Part shown: positions 35,030 to 45,376 of the stretch, one piece after another
How the letters are laid out: each line of letters starts with the position of its first letter
Numbering within the stretch: the first letter of the stretch is position 1
Origin: Notoacmeibacter sp. MSK16QG-6
GTDB lineage: Bacteria; Pseudomonadota; Alphaproteobacteria; Rhizobiales; Rhizobiaceae
Reading direction: 5' to 3'
DNA length: 64,000 bases
NCBI RefSeq assembly: GCF_024158145.1
Contig: NZ_JAMYXM010000002.1
Span: 62,001 to 126,000 of the forward strand
The notes under the pieces: model-generated
What the model was told of the DNA's origin: nothing
What the model saw: the letters and a program-made list of their open reading frames with translations, nothing else
The model's database searches: none
Program-made: the position numbers and the translations under genes

Positions 35030-37870
35030 TCAGCGCCGGGCGAGACAATCCCCGCCCGCACTTTTGATCTGGCCGCACAGGGCCGTCGCGTCAGCAAAAC
35101 TGGAGGCGGAGATGTTGACCCGGTAGTAGGTTCCGCGACCGGAAATCTCCGCAGGCACAATATTGACGCCCCTGCCCGCAAGAAGAGAATTGTAACGCTG
35201 GCTCATGGCGCGGTAGCTGACCTGCGCCGCTTCCCGGCTTGGATGCGATGAAATCTGCACCCATGCCGGCGGCGTCGCGGCTGACGTCGCCGTCTGTGCC
35301 GGACTTGCATCCGCTTCAGCCGGCAAAGTTGCCGTCGGTGCAGCGGCAACCTGCTGCTGTGCAACACGCCCGACGTTAGGTCTCGATAATGGAAGCGGAA
35401 TATCGACGATCTGCTCGGCGATGTTGGCCGCATCGGGGTCGTCTGCGACCGCATCGGTCACGGCAGCTTCCGTTGCGCTCGCGGCCAGTGCTTCAGTTGT
35501 CTCGTCGCCATCGGCCGAAGCGAGTGCGAGATCGTCGGAGTTCTCGTTGCTTGCATCTGCATCGATTGGCGTCGCAGTCGCTGCATCTACCCTGCCGGGC
35601 GCAATCGCTTCTGCCGATGCGCCCGCAGGTTCTCCCGCAGAGCCGGCGGTAGCCGCTGCCAACGTCGTGCCTGTGGATACGGACGCTGTGGCATTCTCCG
35701 CCGCGCCGCGCGGCACAATCGAGCCGTCCGGCTTGACGATGAAGGTGCGGACTTTGCGAGGCTGGATCGACACGACATCCGGGCGAACGGGCGTATCGGA
35801 ATCGGCGTCCTGCGCGGCAATGCGCGTCTCGTCCTTCGCCGCAATTTCAAGCGGCTTCTCTGTCGTATCGACCAGTTCATTCTGCTGAGGCTGTTGGTCG
35901 GCCCGCCCCTCGACGGTCTCGTAAACCTCATTTTCGTTGGCATTGGTCGCGACGGTCTCGGGCTCGGCCGGACGTACCTTCACCGGTTCCTGATCCGCGC
36001 GAATGATGGCGACTTCTGTGTTGCCATCGTCTCCCGACAAAAACGCGTAACTGCCGCCCGCGAGGAGCAAGGCCAGAAGAGCCGCCCCGCCATAGAGCGC
36101 ATATCGTGAGAATGGCGTCCCTCGGTCCGGAGGAATAAATCCCGTCCGCGAATCCCTGTCGTCGAATTCATCGTCAAAGTCAGCCGGCGGTTCGGCGGGC
36201 GACAACTGGCTGATGTCGAAGGACGGATCGGACGTGTAATCGACTTCCTCGCCTTCGTCGAAGGCAGCTTCGTTCACAACATCATCGTTTTGGCCATCGA
36301 CAATCGGATCGCCCGCCTCATCGTAATCCAAATCAGCATTTGGAGAATGCACGGACATCCCTTCCGCACGCAGGATATCGGCAAACTCATCAGCCAACGC
36401 ATCTTCCTGAAAAGTGCTTTCGCTGACCGGTTCGACGCTCGCCACATCGGGAATATCGAGCGGATCGGTCGCTGGTACGATCGCTTCGTCGTAAACATGC
36501 GTCTCGATGTCAGGCACATCAGGATCACCAGCCATGGCAAGATCAGGCTCCGCCACAACCACATCGTCAAGATCGAGATCGGCTTCCTCAACAGGCCACG
36601 ATGCAGTCGATTCCTCCTCAAAAGCTTCCGCGGCGGGCATGAGGTCCGCCTCATCTGCGATGGTTGTCGAAGCGAGTACCGGTTCGACCATTGCCGTATC
36701 TGTATGGAGATCGATGTCGCCGATGATCGGTTCCGAGACATCGTCAGCGCCGCCGAGTATCTCCGTCAATTCGCCGGCCTCATCGATCAGCGCCGCCTCT
36801 TCATCCATTAGAATGGCTTCGTCAACCGAGAGGGTTTCATCTCCCATCTCGATCGCGTCTTCTTCCCAAGCAATCGCGGGCTCACCGAAAGACTCCGATG
36901 TCGCGGCAAGTTCTTCTGCTGGCTGTGAAGGCTCAGGAGATGAAGAACCTTCGGCACCGAGATCTTCCTTGAGCGCAGCGTCAAACGCATCGGCAAAGCT
37001 GTCCTCATCGAGGTCGACGAGGACGTCAGAAGATGCGTCCGTCACCCCCGTTTCAGCCAGCGCTTCGTCAAAGAAGCTATCTTCGTCGAATTCCGCCATG
37101 GAAAGATCCGAAGCATCCAGTTCCACATCGAGACGATCTGGATCGATTGCAGCGACGTTTTCCTCGCTCAACCCGAACGCGGCAAGGCCATCATCCGCAG
37201 AGACATCGCCCGATAGAGAAACGTCCTCGGAGGAAACCGCGTCGATATCGTCAAAGGCGGTAGCGGAGTCGCCAGCGGCAGCGGGTTCATCGGCCATAAT
37301 GGCCGCGAGCTCTGATTCATCGAGAATGGTCTCGGAAGCGGCTTCAGTCTCAGGCAAAGACGCCTCGTCCCGCACCGGATAGTCATCATCCAGCGATGCA
37401 GCAACCAGATCCTCCGGATCGTCTGACGCATCGAACGATATCTCCGGATCAACGGAAGCACCCACGTCGGACGAAGTAATCTCGTCCGTGACCGACTCGT
37501 CAGCGGCCACCAATTCGTCTTCGTTCAGCCGATCGTCGAAAGCGACGCTTTCATCGAGATCATCCAATTCCGAAAGATCGAAATCGGGCTCGCTAAAAGC
37601 GACCTCGTCAGCCTGATCGCTCTCAGTCGTCTCAGTATCTGCATAGCCTCGCGAGACAGGCGAAGCCGCCGCTTCAGGCACGAAGTCCAGATCCTCGCCA
37701 AGAGACGGATCGAGCATATCGGCGAGACTGGAATCGAGCGGTTCGGCCTCGGGCTCTTCGCTCTGAGAGGATGCGTCCAGGCCAATAATACGGGTCAGTT
37801 CAGCCAGCGGATCGTCATCCGGAATTGAGAAGTCTCCATCGAAGGGCTTCTTCTGGGAATTGGCTGACAT
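35030..37870 (-). CDS. SPOR domain-containing cell-division-type membrane protein
   Basis: The 946-residue protein has a very long, acidic, Asp/Glu/Ala/Ser-rich cytoplasmic part, one transmembrane helix (YALYGGAALLALLLAGGSYA, roughly residue 590), a Thr/Ala-rich periplasmic linker, and a C-terminal SPOR domain (WVQISSHPSREAAQVSYRAM; then VNISASSFADATALCGQI). SPOR domains bind denuded septal peptidoglycan. The N-terminal DDDPLAELTRIIG motif is common to the rhizobial family. The ATG at 37870 follows GGAGA. It lies between argS and nagZ, a conserved cell-wall-related setting. Confidence 0.92.
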   Translation of the reverse strand: MSANSQKKPFDGDFSIPDDDPLAELTRIIGLDASSQSEEPEAEPLDSSLADMLDPSLGEDLDFVPEAAASPVSRGYADTETTESDQADEVAFSEPDFDLSELDDLDESVAFDDRLNEDELVAADESVTDEITSSDVGASVDPEISFDASDDPEDLVAASLDDDYPVRDEASLPETEAASETILDESELAAIMADEPAAAGDSATAFDDIDAVSSEDVSLSGDVSADDGLAAFGLSEENVAAIDPDRLDVELDASDLSMAEFDEDSFFDEALAETGVTDASSDVLVDLDEDSFADAFDAALKEDLGAEGSSSPEPSQPAEELAATSESFGEPAIAWEEDAIEMGDETLSVDEAILMDEEAALIDEAGELTEILGGADDVSEPIIGDIDLHTDTAMVEPVLASTTIADEADLMPAAEAFEEESTASWPVEEADLDLDDVVVAEPDLAMAGDPDVPDIETHVYDEAIVPATDPLDIPDVASVEPVSESTFQEDALADEFADILRAEGMSVHSPNADLDYDEAGDPIVDGQNDDVVNEAAFDEGEEVDYTSDPSFDISQLSPAEPPADFDDEFDDRDSRTGFIPPDRGTPFSRYALYGGAALLALLLAGGSYAFLSGDDGNTEVAIIRADQEPVKVRPAEPETVATNANENEVYETVEGRADQQPQQNELVDTTEKPLEIAAKDETRIAAQDADSDTPVRPDVVSIQPRKVRTFIVKPDGSIVPRGAAENATASVSTGTTLAAATAGSAGEPAGASAEAIAPGRVDAATATPIDADASNENSDDLALASADGDETTEALAASATEAAVTDAVADDPDAANIAEQIVDIPLPLSRPNVGRVAQQQVAAAPTATLPAEADASPAQTATSAATPPAWVQISSHPSREAAQVSYRAMSQRYNSLLAGRGVNIVPAEISGRGTYYRVNISASSFADATALCGQIKSAGGDCLARR

Positions 37871-37987
37871 GTTTTTCTCCGCACACCATACTTGCTCGGA
37901 GCGCTGCAGGCGTCCGGCCCCACTGTGGCTGGATAGCAACGCAATGTGGGCAAATGGTGACAGATAGACGCCGGCGTCTTGACAGTA

Positions 37988-39739
37988 CTAGCGCATCTCT
38001 TCCGGCGCGGAAGCGCCGGTGATCGCAAGACCTGCCGAAAGAACGTTTCGTACAGCCATCACCAGACCCAACCTGGCTCGCGTCAACACTGCATCATCAT
38101 GCTTAACGAACCGTAACTGCGCGTTGTCGGTGCCGCGATTGTAATGCGCGTGAAACGCGCTTGCGAGATCGTAGAGGTAGAAGGCGATCCTATGAGGCTC
38201 CATCGCACCGGCAGCCGCTTCCACCAAACGCGGCCATTCGGCAAGTTTGCGGATGAGCGCCAGTTCGCCCTCGTCGGTGAGTGCGACGGCGCCGTCTCCG
38301 ATACCTTGCTCGCCTGCCACGTCAGGGCCGAATGCCTCAATTGCCTGCCGAATGATCGAATGAGCGCGCGCGGACGCATATTGGACGTAGAAGACCGGGT
38401 TGTCCTTGCTCTGCTCTGTCACCTTGGCGAAATCGAAGTCGAGCGGTGCATCGGCCTTACGGTAGAGCATCATGAACCGGACGGCGTCGACGCCAACTTC
38501 ATCGACGACATCGCGAAGCGTGACGAAATTGCCCGTGCGTTTGCCCATACGGACCGGTTCGCCGTCACGATAGAGCTTTACGAGCTGGCAAAGCAGGACA
38601 TCGATATCGATCTTTTCCGATACCGCCCTTGCGAGCGCCTCCATACGTTTGACGTAGCCGCCGTGATCCGCGCCGAGTACGAAGATCAGCTTGTCGAAAC
38701 CCCGACCGAACTTGTCGCCCATATATGCGACATCGGCGGCGAAATAGGTGTAGGAGCCATCACTCTTCACGAGTGGCCGATCGATGTCGTCACCCACTTC
38801 GGTCGAGCGGAAGAGAACCTGCTCGCGATCCTCCCAGTCCTCCGGCAGTTGCCCCTTCGGTGGCGGCAGCGTGCCGGTATAAACGAATCCCTTTTCACGC
38901 AGGTCGTCCACTGCCGTGCCGATCCGGCCGCCATTGCCACCATGCAATGTGCGTTCGGAGAAAAAGACGTCGTGACGTATGTTGAGCGCGGCCAGATCGT
39001 CGCGGATCAAATCCATCATCATGGCGACGGCCTCGTCCTTGGCGATTGCCAAGGCCTCCTGGTCCTCCATCTTCAGCAGCGCATCGCCATGTTTGGCGGC
39101 AAGCGCCTGACCGACCGGCACCAGATAATCGCCGGGATAAAGACCTTCCGGGATATCGATGGTTTCGCCGAGAGCCTCGCGGTAGCGAAGAAGAACCGAT
39201 TGGCCGAGAACGCCTATCTGGCCGCCGGCGTCGTTGACGTAATATTCGCGTGTAACATCGTAACCGGCGAAAGCCAGAAGCCGCGCCAGAGCGTCGCCGA
39301 CAACCGCGCCGCGACAGTGGCCGACATGCATCGGGCCAGTCGGGTTAGCGGAAACATATTCGACATTCGTTGATCGCCCTGCCCCAACTTCAGAGCGACC
39401 GTATTCTTCGCCAGCATCGAGCATCGTCCGCAATTGATTGTGCCAGAAGCCGTCAGCCAGCCGCAGATTGATGAAGCCCGGTCCTGCGACCTCAACCGAC
39501 GCAATATCGGCATCCTTCGATAATTCATCCGCCACGGTCTGCGCCAGTTCGCGCGGCTTTAGGCCGAGCGGCTTTGCCAGTACCATCGCCACATTGGTGG
39601 CGAGATCGCCATGGGACGCATCGCGGGGCGGCTCGACCGTCATACGCGAAAGATCAGGTACGTTGCCCTCTTTATTTTTCAAATCAAAGGCTTGGACAAC
39701 CGAACGGATTCGCTGGGCGAAGTCGGCGAATAGATTCAT
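37988..39739 (-). CDS. argS: Arginyl-tRNA synthetase
   Basis: The 583-residue class I synthetase has the HIGH-type motif in [19 protein letters not shown], the N-terminal Add-1 domain ([20 protein letters not shown]), and the C-terminal all-helical anticodon-binding domain ending [18 protein letters not shown]. The catalytic region includes [15 protein letters not shown]-like [12 protein letters not shown]. It lacks a canonical KMSK, as is normal for many ArgRS. dgt lies upstream in the same direction, and the SPOR gene downstream. Confidence 0.97.
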   Translation of the reverse strand: MNLFADFAQRIRSVVQAFDLKNKEGNVPDLSRMTVEPPRDASHGDLATNVAMVLAKPLGLKPRELAQTVADELSKDADIASVEVAGPGFINLRLADGFWHNQLRTMLDAGEEYGRSEVGAGRSTNVEYVSANPTGPMHVGHCRGAVVGDALARLLAFAGYDVTREYYVNDAGGQIGVLGQSVLLRYREALGETIDIPEGLYPGDYLVPVGQALAAKHGDALLKMEDQEALAIAKDEAVAMMMDLIRDDLAALNIRHDVFFSERTLHGGNGGRIGTAVDDLREKGFVYTGTLPPPKGQLPEDWEDREQVLFRSTEVGDDIDRPLVKSDGSYTYFAADVAYMGDKFGRGFDKLIFVLGADHGGYVKRMEALARAVSEKIDIDVLLCQLVKLYRDGEPVRMGKRTGNFVTLRDVVDEVGVDAVRFMMLYRKADAPLDFDFAKVTEQSKDNPVFYVQYASARAHSIIRQAIEAFGPDVAGEQGIGDGAVALTDEGELALIRKLAEWPRLVEAAAGAMEPHRIAFYLYDLASAFHAHYNRGTDNAQLRFVKHDDAVLTRARLGLVMAVRNVLSAGLAITGASAPEEMR

Positions 39740-39818
39740 CGCGTGATCTCATTATCGTTGAGGCAGCGATTTCGCTACGAAACCCTGCCCGTTGGCGTGC
39801 CGCGTAACCGATCGGCCC

Positions 39819-41033
39819 TTAACCGTCAAACAGGCGCTTGCTTTCATTCCTCGCATAGCTATCCGTCATGCCGGCGATGAAATCGGCGACGATACGCGCC
39901 GAGCGGGCTTCGTCAGCAGCCTCCACCGCTGCTCTTCGCCACTCTGAGGGCAGCGAAGACGGATCGGTAAGATAGCGCTCGAAAAGCTGCGAAACCGTCC
40001 GGTCAGCCATCTCACGAAAGGCCATGATGGCGGGGGAGCGGTACATACGCTCGAAGAGAAAGGCTTTCAATTGCCTGTCTGTTTCCCTCATCGCTGGTGA
40101 GAAGCCGACCGTCTGCGCGCGCCGCTGGCGAATGGCGTCAGCGTTTTGCGGCCGTTCGCGTTCCAGAACCTCGCGCGCACCGCAGATGACATCTTCCACC
40201 ATTGCGGTGATCTGACGACGCTGAAATTCATGGATCAGCCGCGAAAATTCCAGTTCGGGCCAGCGATCGCGCACTTCAGCCAGTGTTTCCGCGACGAAAG
40301 GCACCGCTTCCGCCAGTTCCTCCAATGTGAAAAGACCAGCGCGGATTCCGTCATCGATATCATGCGTATTGTAGGCCACATCGTCGGCGATGGCCGCAGC
40401 CTGTCCCTCGATGCCGCACCATTCTGAAAGCTTCAGCGGAAAGAGAGCGTCGAATTCCAGAAAGTAGCCGGGCACCTCGCCATCGTACTGTGCCGCAGGT
40501 CCAGTGAGCGGCCCATTGTGCTTGACCAGCCCGTCCAGCGTTTCCCAGCTCAAATTCAGCCCGTCGAAACCTGCATACCGGCGCTCCAGTTTGGTGACAA
40601 TGCGCAGCGACTGCGCATTGTGATCGAACCCCCCAAAGGGTTGCATCAAACGGTCGAGCGCATCTTCACCCGCATGACCGAACGGCGTGTGGCCAAAATC
40701 GTGACAAAGCGCGACGGCCTCGGCGAGATCCTCGTCCGCCTCCAGCGCGCGGGCGATGGCTCGTGCAATCTGCGCCACCTCGATCGTGTGGGTCAGCCGT
40801 GTGCGGTAGTGGTCGCCATCGTCGCTTATGAAGACCTGCGTTTTCAGCTTTAAACGGCGAAAGGCCGTGGAGTGAATTATGCGATCCCGGTCACGCTGAA
40901 ATGGCGTGCGTGTGGCGCTTTGCGGCTCGTCGATCAATCGGCCGCGGCTCCTGTCCGGGTCACATGCCCAGGGCGCGCGTGGCCGGTAGCCGAAACCAAT
41001 TCCCGACAGCTCCGGAGATTGAACCTTTTCCAT
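39819..41033 (-). CDS. dgt: Deoxyguanosinetriphosphate triphosphohydrolase-like protein
   Basis: The 404-residue HD-domain protein hydrolyses dNTPs to nucleoside and triphosphate. Motifs are [20 protein letters not shown]-like [35 protein letters not shown], and the HD pair [19 protein letters not shown] with [17 protein letters not shown] later. Length is normal for the type 2 (dGTPase-like) subgroup. It is divergent from erpA, which is 92 bases away. Confidence 0.96.
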   Translation of the reverse strand: MEKVQSPELSGIGFGYRPRAPWACDPDRSRGRLIDEPQSATRTPFQRDRDRIIHSTAFRRLKLKTQVFISDDGDHYRTRLTHTIEVAQIARAIARALEADEDLAEAVALCHDFGHTPFGHAGEDALDRLMQPFGGFDHNAQSLRIVTKLERRYAGFDGLNLSWETLDGLVKHNGPLTGPAAQYDGEVPGYFLEFDALFPLKLSEWCGIEGQAAAIADDVAYNTHDIDDGIRAGLFTLEELAEAVPFVAETLAEVRDRWPELEFSRLIHEFQRRQITAMVEDVICGAREVLERERPQNADAIRQRRAQTVGFSPAMRETDRQLKAFLFERMYRSPAIMAFREMADRTVSQLFERYLTDPSSLPSEWRRAAVEAADEARSARIVADFIAGMTDSYARNESKRLFDG

Positions 41034-41065
41034 TTCGCCCTTTCTGCCTGCCGGTCGGAGATGCG

Positions 41066-41094
41066 TTGACGTTCGCCCGATTGCTTCTTACCTC
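41066..41094 (+). promoter_or_regulatory. Possible promoter of erpA
   Basis: TTGACG (41066-41071) and TACCTC (41089-41094) are 17 bases apart and end 31 bases before the erpA ATG. The -35 box is good; the -10 box is weak. Confidence 0.3.
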
Positions 41095-41125
41095 TGTCGG
41101 AACAACAGACAAAGGCGAGTTCGGC

Positions 41126-41473
41126 ATGAACGCGATCGACCGTCCAGATAAGACCATTATGATTACAGAGAATGCCGCGCGGCGGATCACAAAGGTCGTC
41201 GCTGGCTCCACCGACAAGATCGGCCTGCGCGTCACGGTCGAAGGCGGCGGCTGCTCCGGCTTTTCCTACGCCATCGACCTGACTGATTCGCAGCAGGATG
41301 ACGACCGGGTCTTCGAGCGGGATGGCGCGAAGGTCTTTGTCGACGAACTTTCCATGGTTTATATGGCCGGCTCGAAAATCGATTTTGTCGACGATCTGAT
41401 CGGCCAGGCCTTTCAGATCGATAATCCAAACGCAGTCGCATCCTGCGGCTGCGGCACGTCTTTTTCAATCTAA
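41126..41473 (+). CDS. erpA: Iron-sulfur cluster insertion protein ErpA
   Basis: The 115-residue A-type carrier has the three conserved cysteines: EGGGCSGFSY and the C-terminal ASCGCGTSFSI. It carries 2Fe-2S or 4Fe-4S clusters to apo-proteins. The ATG at 41126 follows AAAGGCGAG, and the frame upstream of it overlaps the divergent dgt start. xth follows after 69 bases, and may be co-transcribed. Confidence 0.95.
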   Translation: MNAIDRPDKTIMITENAARRITKVVAGSTDKIGLRVTVEGGGCSGFSYAIDLTDSQQDDDRVFERDGAKVFVDELSMVYMAGSKIDFVDDLIGQAFQIDNPNAVASCGCGTSFSI

Positions 41474-41542
41474 TCGGCTTTCGCTTTACCTCGCCCGTCC
41501 GTCCCGCTAGGTCGGTGTCTGGACCGTAGGGGACGTACCAGC

Positions 41543-42340
41543 ATGAAGATCGCGACCTTCAACATCAATGGAATCAAGGCGCGCAGCGAGGTATTGCTGG
41601 CATGGTTGGAGGAGAGCCAGCCGGACATTGTCGGTCTTCAGGAGATCAAGAGCCAGGACGAGACGTTTCCCCGTGCCGCCCTTGAAGAGAAGGGTTGGCA
41701 TGTCGAGACACATGGCCAGAAAGGTTTCAACGGCGTCGCGTTGATTTCCAGAATGCCACCATCGGAAGTCAATCGCGGTCTGCCCGGCGACGAGAACGGA
41801 GAGGCCGACGCGCAGGCCCGCTTCATCGAAGGCGTATGGGAAACGAAGAGCGGACCGCTAAGGGTCGTTTCGCTTTACCTGCCAAATGGCAATCCAGTCG
41901 GCGAAGATCGCAAATGGGGCTACAAGCTGCGCTGGATGGAACGCCTTCAAAGATGGGCGGAGGAACGCCTCTTTCTGGAAGAAATGCTCGTTCTGGCCGG
42001 CGACTACAATGTCATTCCCGAACCACGAGACGCACGCCATCCTGAAAACTGGGTGGATGACGCCCTTTTCCAACCGGAAAGCCGAGCGGCATTCCGGCGT
42101 TTGCTCGGCCTCGGTTTCACCGATGCCATCCGCGCCTGCGACCAATCGGACGGGCTCTTCACATTCTGGGACTATCAGGCCGGTGCCTGGCCGAAAAACA
42201 ACGGCATCCGCATCGACCATCTCCTGCTTTCGCCGGAGGCGGCCGATCGTCTGTTATCCACCGATATCGAAAAGCATGTTCGTGGTTGGGAAAAGCCGTC
42301 CGACCATGTGCCGACGATCGTCAATCTCAGTATAAAATAA
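41543..42340 (+). CDS. xth: Exodeoxyribonuclease III
   Basis: The 265-residue AP endonuclease/exonuclease of the EEP family has the catalytic residues NINGIKAR (Asn), GLQEIKSQDETFP (Glu), VLAGDYNVIP (Asp/Asn) and NGIRIDHLLLSPEAAD, SDHVPTIV (Asp/His). It repairs abasic sites in DNA. A 9-bp inverted repeat, TCAATCTCA/TGAGATTGA (42321-42350), surrounds its stop codon. exoR is convergent and ends 16 bases away. Confidence 0.97.
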   Translation: MKIATFNINGIKARSEVLLAWLEESQPDIVGLQEIKSQDETFPRAALEEKGWHVETHGQKGFNGVALISRMPPSEVNRGLPGDENGEADAQARFIEGVWETKSGPLRVVSLYLPNGNPVGEDRKWGYKLRWMERLQRWAEERLFLEEMLVLAGDYNVIPEPRDARHPENWVDDALFQPESRAAFRRLLGLGFTDAIRACDQSDGLFTFWDYQAGAWPKNNGIRIDHLLLSPEAADRLLSTDIEKHVRGWEKPSDHVPTIVNLSIK

Positions 42341-42356
42341 GTGAGATTGATGCCGC

Positions 42357-43154
42357 TTACTGCGCGCTGACCACGACTTCTCCGAGCTGGTGACGGCTCA
42401 TTTCATAGGCCAGGCGTCGTTCGGCCTCCGACGCCAGTCCGAACGCCTGCTCCTGCCGTTGCCGAATCCAGCCGCGATCCTTTTCGCTGGCCTTGTTCAG
42501 CGCTGTCGTCAGCATGGCAAGACCCTCGACGGTTCGCCCCTTCTGAAACAGCAGATCACCCAAAAGAGCCTGCGCGCCGACATGGCCCTTATCAGATGCT
42601 AGCTGCAGCCAACGTGCAGCACGCCGCAGATTTCGATGCTCGTCGAGCAGCATATGCCCGATCTCGAACTGCGCCTGCGTGTTGCCGTAGATGGAGGCCG
42701 CGCGAATATAGAGATCCATGGCGGCAGCGGGGTTGGCGCGCACTTCAGTGTTCGCAATTCCCCTGCGATAATAGCGAGCGAGAGCCACCAACGCGTCGGA
42801 AACGAAGATTTCCTCCTGCGATCCCGGCGTAACACCGCTATCAACGATCTTCTGGAACATTTTGAAGGCGCGGTAATCGTCCTGCGCAATGCCATCGCCA
42901 TCGGCATACATACGAGCGACCTTCCACTGCGCACCCGCATGGCCGTCTTCGGCGGCTTTGGCGTAAGCCGCGAGCGCACCGTCCTTGTCGCCGTCGCTAT
43001 AAAGCCGATAACCGCTACGAAACTGCGCCCACGGGTCCGGGTTTCGCTGCGTGGGATCGGCCGCCGATGCTTCGGTGGCAACGACCGCGCATGCAGCCGC
43101 GACCAGCATCGCCGAGCGAATGACCATAAGTGATGAGCGTAGCGAACGTCTCAT
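42357..43154 (-). CDS. exoR: ExoR-type periplasmic regulator with Sel1/TPR repeats
   Basis: The 265-residue protein has a signal peptide ending ATEASAA, then Sel1-like repeats (AAYAKAAEDGHAGAQWKVAR, AAARWLQLASDKGHVGAQAL-type units). DPWAQFRSGYRLY and MYADGDGIAQDDYRAFKMFQ match ExoR of Sinorhizobium, which binds the ExoS sensor kinase in the periplasm and inhibits the ExoS-ChvI response to acid and host. I chose the ATG at 43154, behind AGAGGG; an upstream TTG extends the frame by ten codons. exoS and chvI are not in this window. The 296 bases upstream, to the pbp gene, are divergent and hold no other gene. Confidence 0.9.
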   Translation of the reverse strand: MRRSLRSSLMVIRSAMLVAAACAVVATEASAADPTQRNPDPWAQFRSGYRLYSDGDKDGALAAYAKAAEDGHAGAQWKVARMYADGDGIAQDDYRAFKMFQKIVDSGVTPGSQEEIFVSDALVALARYYRRGIANTEVRANPAAAMDLYIRAASIYGNTQAQFEIGHMLLDEHRNLRRAARWLQLASDKGHVGAQALLGDLLFQKGRTVEGLAMLTTALNKASEKDRGWIRQRQEQAFGLASEAERRLAYEMSRHQLGEVVVSAQ

Positions 43155-43450
43155 CGCGCCCTCTTTCTTGCCCCTTGCGTTCAACCAATCGTCTCATCGA
43201 TCGGTCGCCATCTTCTTAAAGACGATGGATGCCGCGCCCTCGCTGCGGCTGTCTTTTTTCACTGGAATGGCTTTGTGGCGGCTTCCGGGCACATTGTCGT
43301 TTTGAGCGCACACCTGTTATGCGCTCGGAGCCAGCTGTTGCACAATTCACACAGGCAGGCGGATGCGCATAACGTCGCTCGACATCTTGACGCCATCATG
43401 AAGGGCCTCAATGTGGAGCTGAAGCTGAACCGGACATATTCGCGTTCCGG

Positions 43451-45370
43451 ATGATTGATGGAGCATCCAAAATCCGTCGTTTGATGTCGGGAATAGGCGA
43501 TATACTGGCCGGTATTTTCCTTCTCGGCACGGCTCTTGTCGCCTGCGCCGGCGTCTGGCTGGCCTCGATGAGTGTCGCTGGCGACTACGACCGCGCTTCT
43601 CTTTACCATCGCGCCTATTCATCATGGGCTTATGTGCGACCAGGGTCCGACGGCATTCGCGCTCAAGACGTGCAACTCGTCGCGCCACTTCATCTCCAGC
43701 CAAGCCAAATCTCCGAGACTGTGCGCGAAGCGTTCCTCACTGCTGAAGATCGCTGGTTCGAGGTCCACCCCGGCTTCAACCCGCTGGCTCTTGCCCGCGC
43801 CATTGCACAAGAAACCCGCGCGACATTCAGCGGTGGGGAAAGCGGCGGCGGCGGCTCGACGATTACCCAGCAATTGGTCAAGAACCTTATCCTGACCAAT
43901 GACCGTGCCTACCTGCGCAAATTCCGCGAACTTCTCATCGCTCTGCGGCTGGAGACCATGTTCAGCAAGGATGAAATCCTTGCGATGTACCTGAACAATA
44001 TCTTCTTCGGCCAAAGCGCCTACGGTATCGAAGCTGCGGCGCGTACCTATTTTGGGCGCAGCACGGTCTGGCCAAGACAGACCGGCACCATCAACATCGG
44101 CGAAACCGCATTGCTGGCTCTGAGCGTGCGTGCTCCGTCGCGCACCAATCCCAATCGGGGACGAAAAGGGCTCGACGCGGAAGCGCGCGATCTGATCTCG
44201 GCCATGCGCGAGCGCGGCTTTCTGACGGCGGCCGAAGCGAAAAACGCCACGACACAACTCAACCGCAAAAACGGCCAACTGGATTGGTCCATGCATGTTG
44301 CACGTGCGCGCGATTTCGCCCTCGGCCTCGGCCTGCCGTCAGTGCTACAGCAGCGCCAGCAGCCGATGGTGGTGTCCACGACGATAGAGCCGGAAGCTCA
44401 GCTTTACGCCGAGCGCGCCGTCGACAGGCTGTTGGATCGCGCACGACGCACCGATCGCGCCTATGATGATGCCGCCGTTGTGATCCTGAGACCAGATGGC
44501 GCAATCGCCGCGATGGCAGCAGCGCAGGCCTACGGCGAGAGCGGCGGCTTCAACGTGCTGTCGGAGGGTCGGCGTTCTCCCGGCTCAACCATCAAGCCCT
44601 TTGTCTATCTCTGCGCTTTCGCCAACGGTAAAACGCTTGCCAGCACCGTGTCAGACACCGCACAGGAATTTCGCAATGGCTGGACGCCGCGCAACAATGA
44701 CGGTCGGTATCTCGGCCGGATGACCATGGCTCGCGCGCTCGCGCTTTCCCGAAACCCGCCTGCCGTCTCGCTTTGGTTTGAGTATGCAGACTGCTTCAAC
44801 AGGACAATGACCAGTCTCGGTATTAGCGGGCATTTGCCCGATCAGCCGAGCGCCGTTCTTGGGACAGGTTCAGTTTCGCCGCTGGACATCGCACGCTGGT
44901 ACGCTGCTCTCGCCAATGGCGGCCATCCGGTCGACCCTTACGCAATCTGGTACGCTCGAAGCATGGACGGCCGGACGATCTTTCATCACGAGCTTTCTCG
45001 GGAAATGACGGCCCCGCTGCTGGAAAACGACGATGCGAGATGCACGCTCGAGAAAGGCCTGAAAGCGGTCGTCTCGGTTGGCGGCACCGGGCGACGCGCA
45101 GCATTCGCCCAGCCAATGGCTGGCAAAACCGGCACCAGCCAGAACGGGCGGGATGCATGGTTTGCCGGCTATACCGGTCGATATGTCGCGGTGGTTTGGC
45201 TCGGCGCCAAAAAGCAGGCGCCTCGCCAAGTGATTACGGGAGGCGGACTGCCGGCTCTTATCTTCGCCAACATGATGGCGACGCTTCATCAGGGCAAAAC
45301 AGCGTTGCCCCTGCCCTGCGATCGACCAACCCGCAACCGGCGAGCGGCGGATGTCGCCAGCGCGAACTGA
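43451..45370 (+). CDS. Class A penicillin-binding protein (transglycosylase and transpeptidase)
   Basis: The 639-residue bifunctional enzyme has a membrane anchor near residues 15-40, a GT51 domain (AFLTAEDRWFEVHPGFNPLA with the catalytic Glu, GGSTITQQLVKNL, AMYLNNIFFGQSAYGIEAAA) and a transpeptidase domain (SPGSTIKPF with the nucleophile Ser, SRNPPAVSL, KTGTSQNG). It builds peptidoglycan. It lacks the C-terminal extensions of PBP1b or PbpC. It lies alone between divergent exoR and convergent valS. The ATG used (43451) has a weak ribosome site; a later ATG at 43484 is possible. Confidence 0.93.
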   Translation: MIDGASKIRRLMSGIGDILAGIFLLGTALVACAGVWLASMSVAGDYDRASLYHRAYSSWAYVRPGSDGIRAQDVQLVAPLHLQPSQISETVREAFLTAEDRWFEVHPGFNPLALARAIAQETRATFSGGESGGGGSTITQQLVKNLILTNDRAYLRKFRELLIALRLETMFSKDEILAMYLNNIFFGQSAYGIEAAARTYFGRSTVWPRQTGTINIGETALLALSVRAPSRTNPNRGRKGLDAEARDLISAMRERGFLTAAEAKNATTQLNRKNGQLDWSMHVARARDFALGLGLPSVLQQRQQPMVVSTTIEPEAQLYAERAVDRLLDRARRTDRAYDDAAVVILRPDGAIAAMAAAQAYGESGGFNVLSEGRRSPGSTIKPFVYLCAFANGKTLASTVSDTAQEFRNGWTPRNNDGRYLGRMTMARALALSRNPPAVSLWFEYADCFNRTMTSLGISGHLPDQPSAVLGTGSVSPLDIARWYAALANGGHPVDPYAIWYARSMDGRTIFHHELSREMTAPLLENDDARCTLEKGLKAVVSVGGTGRRAAFAQPMAGKTGTSQNGRDAWFAGYTGRYVAVVWLGAKKQAPRQVITGGGLPALIFANMMATLHQGKTALPLPCDRPTRNRRAADVASAN

Positions 45371-45376
45371 GACCAC

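Noticed and set aside
38144-39373. 409-codon open frame on the plus strand
   Set aside because: It is opposite argS and has no motif.
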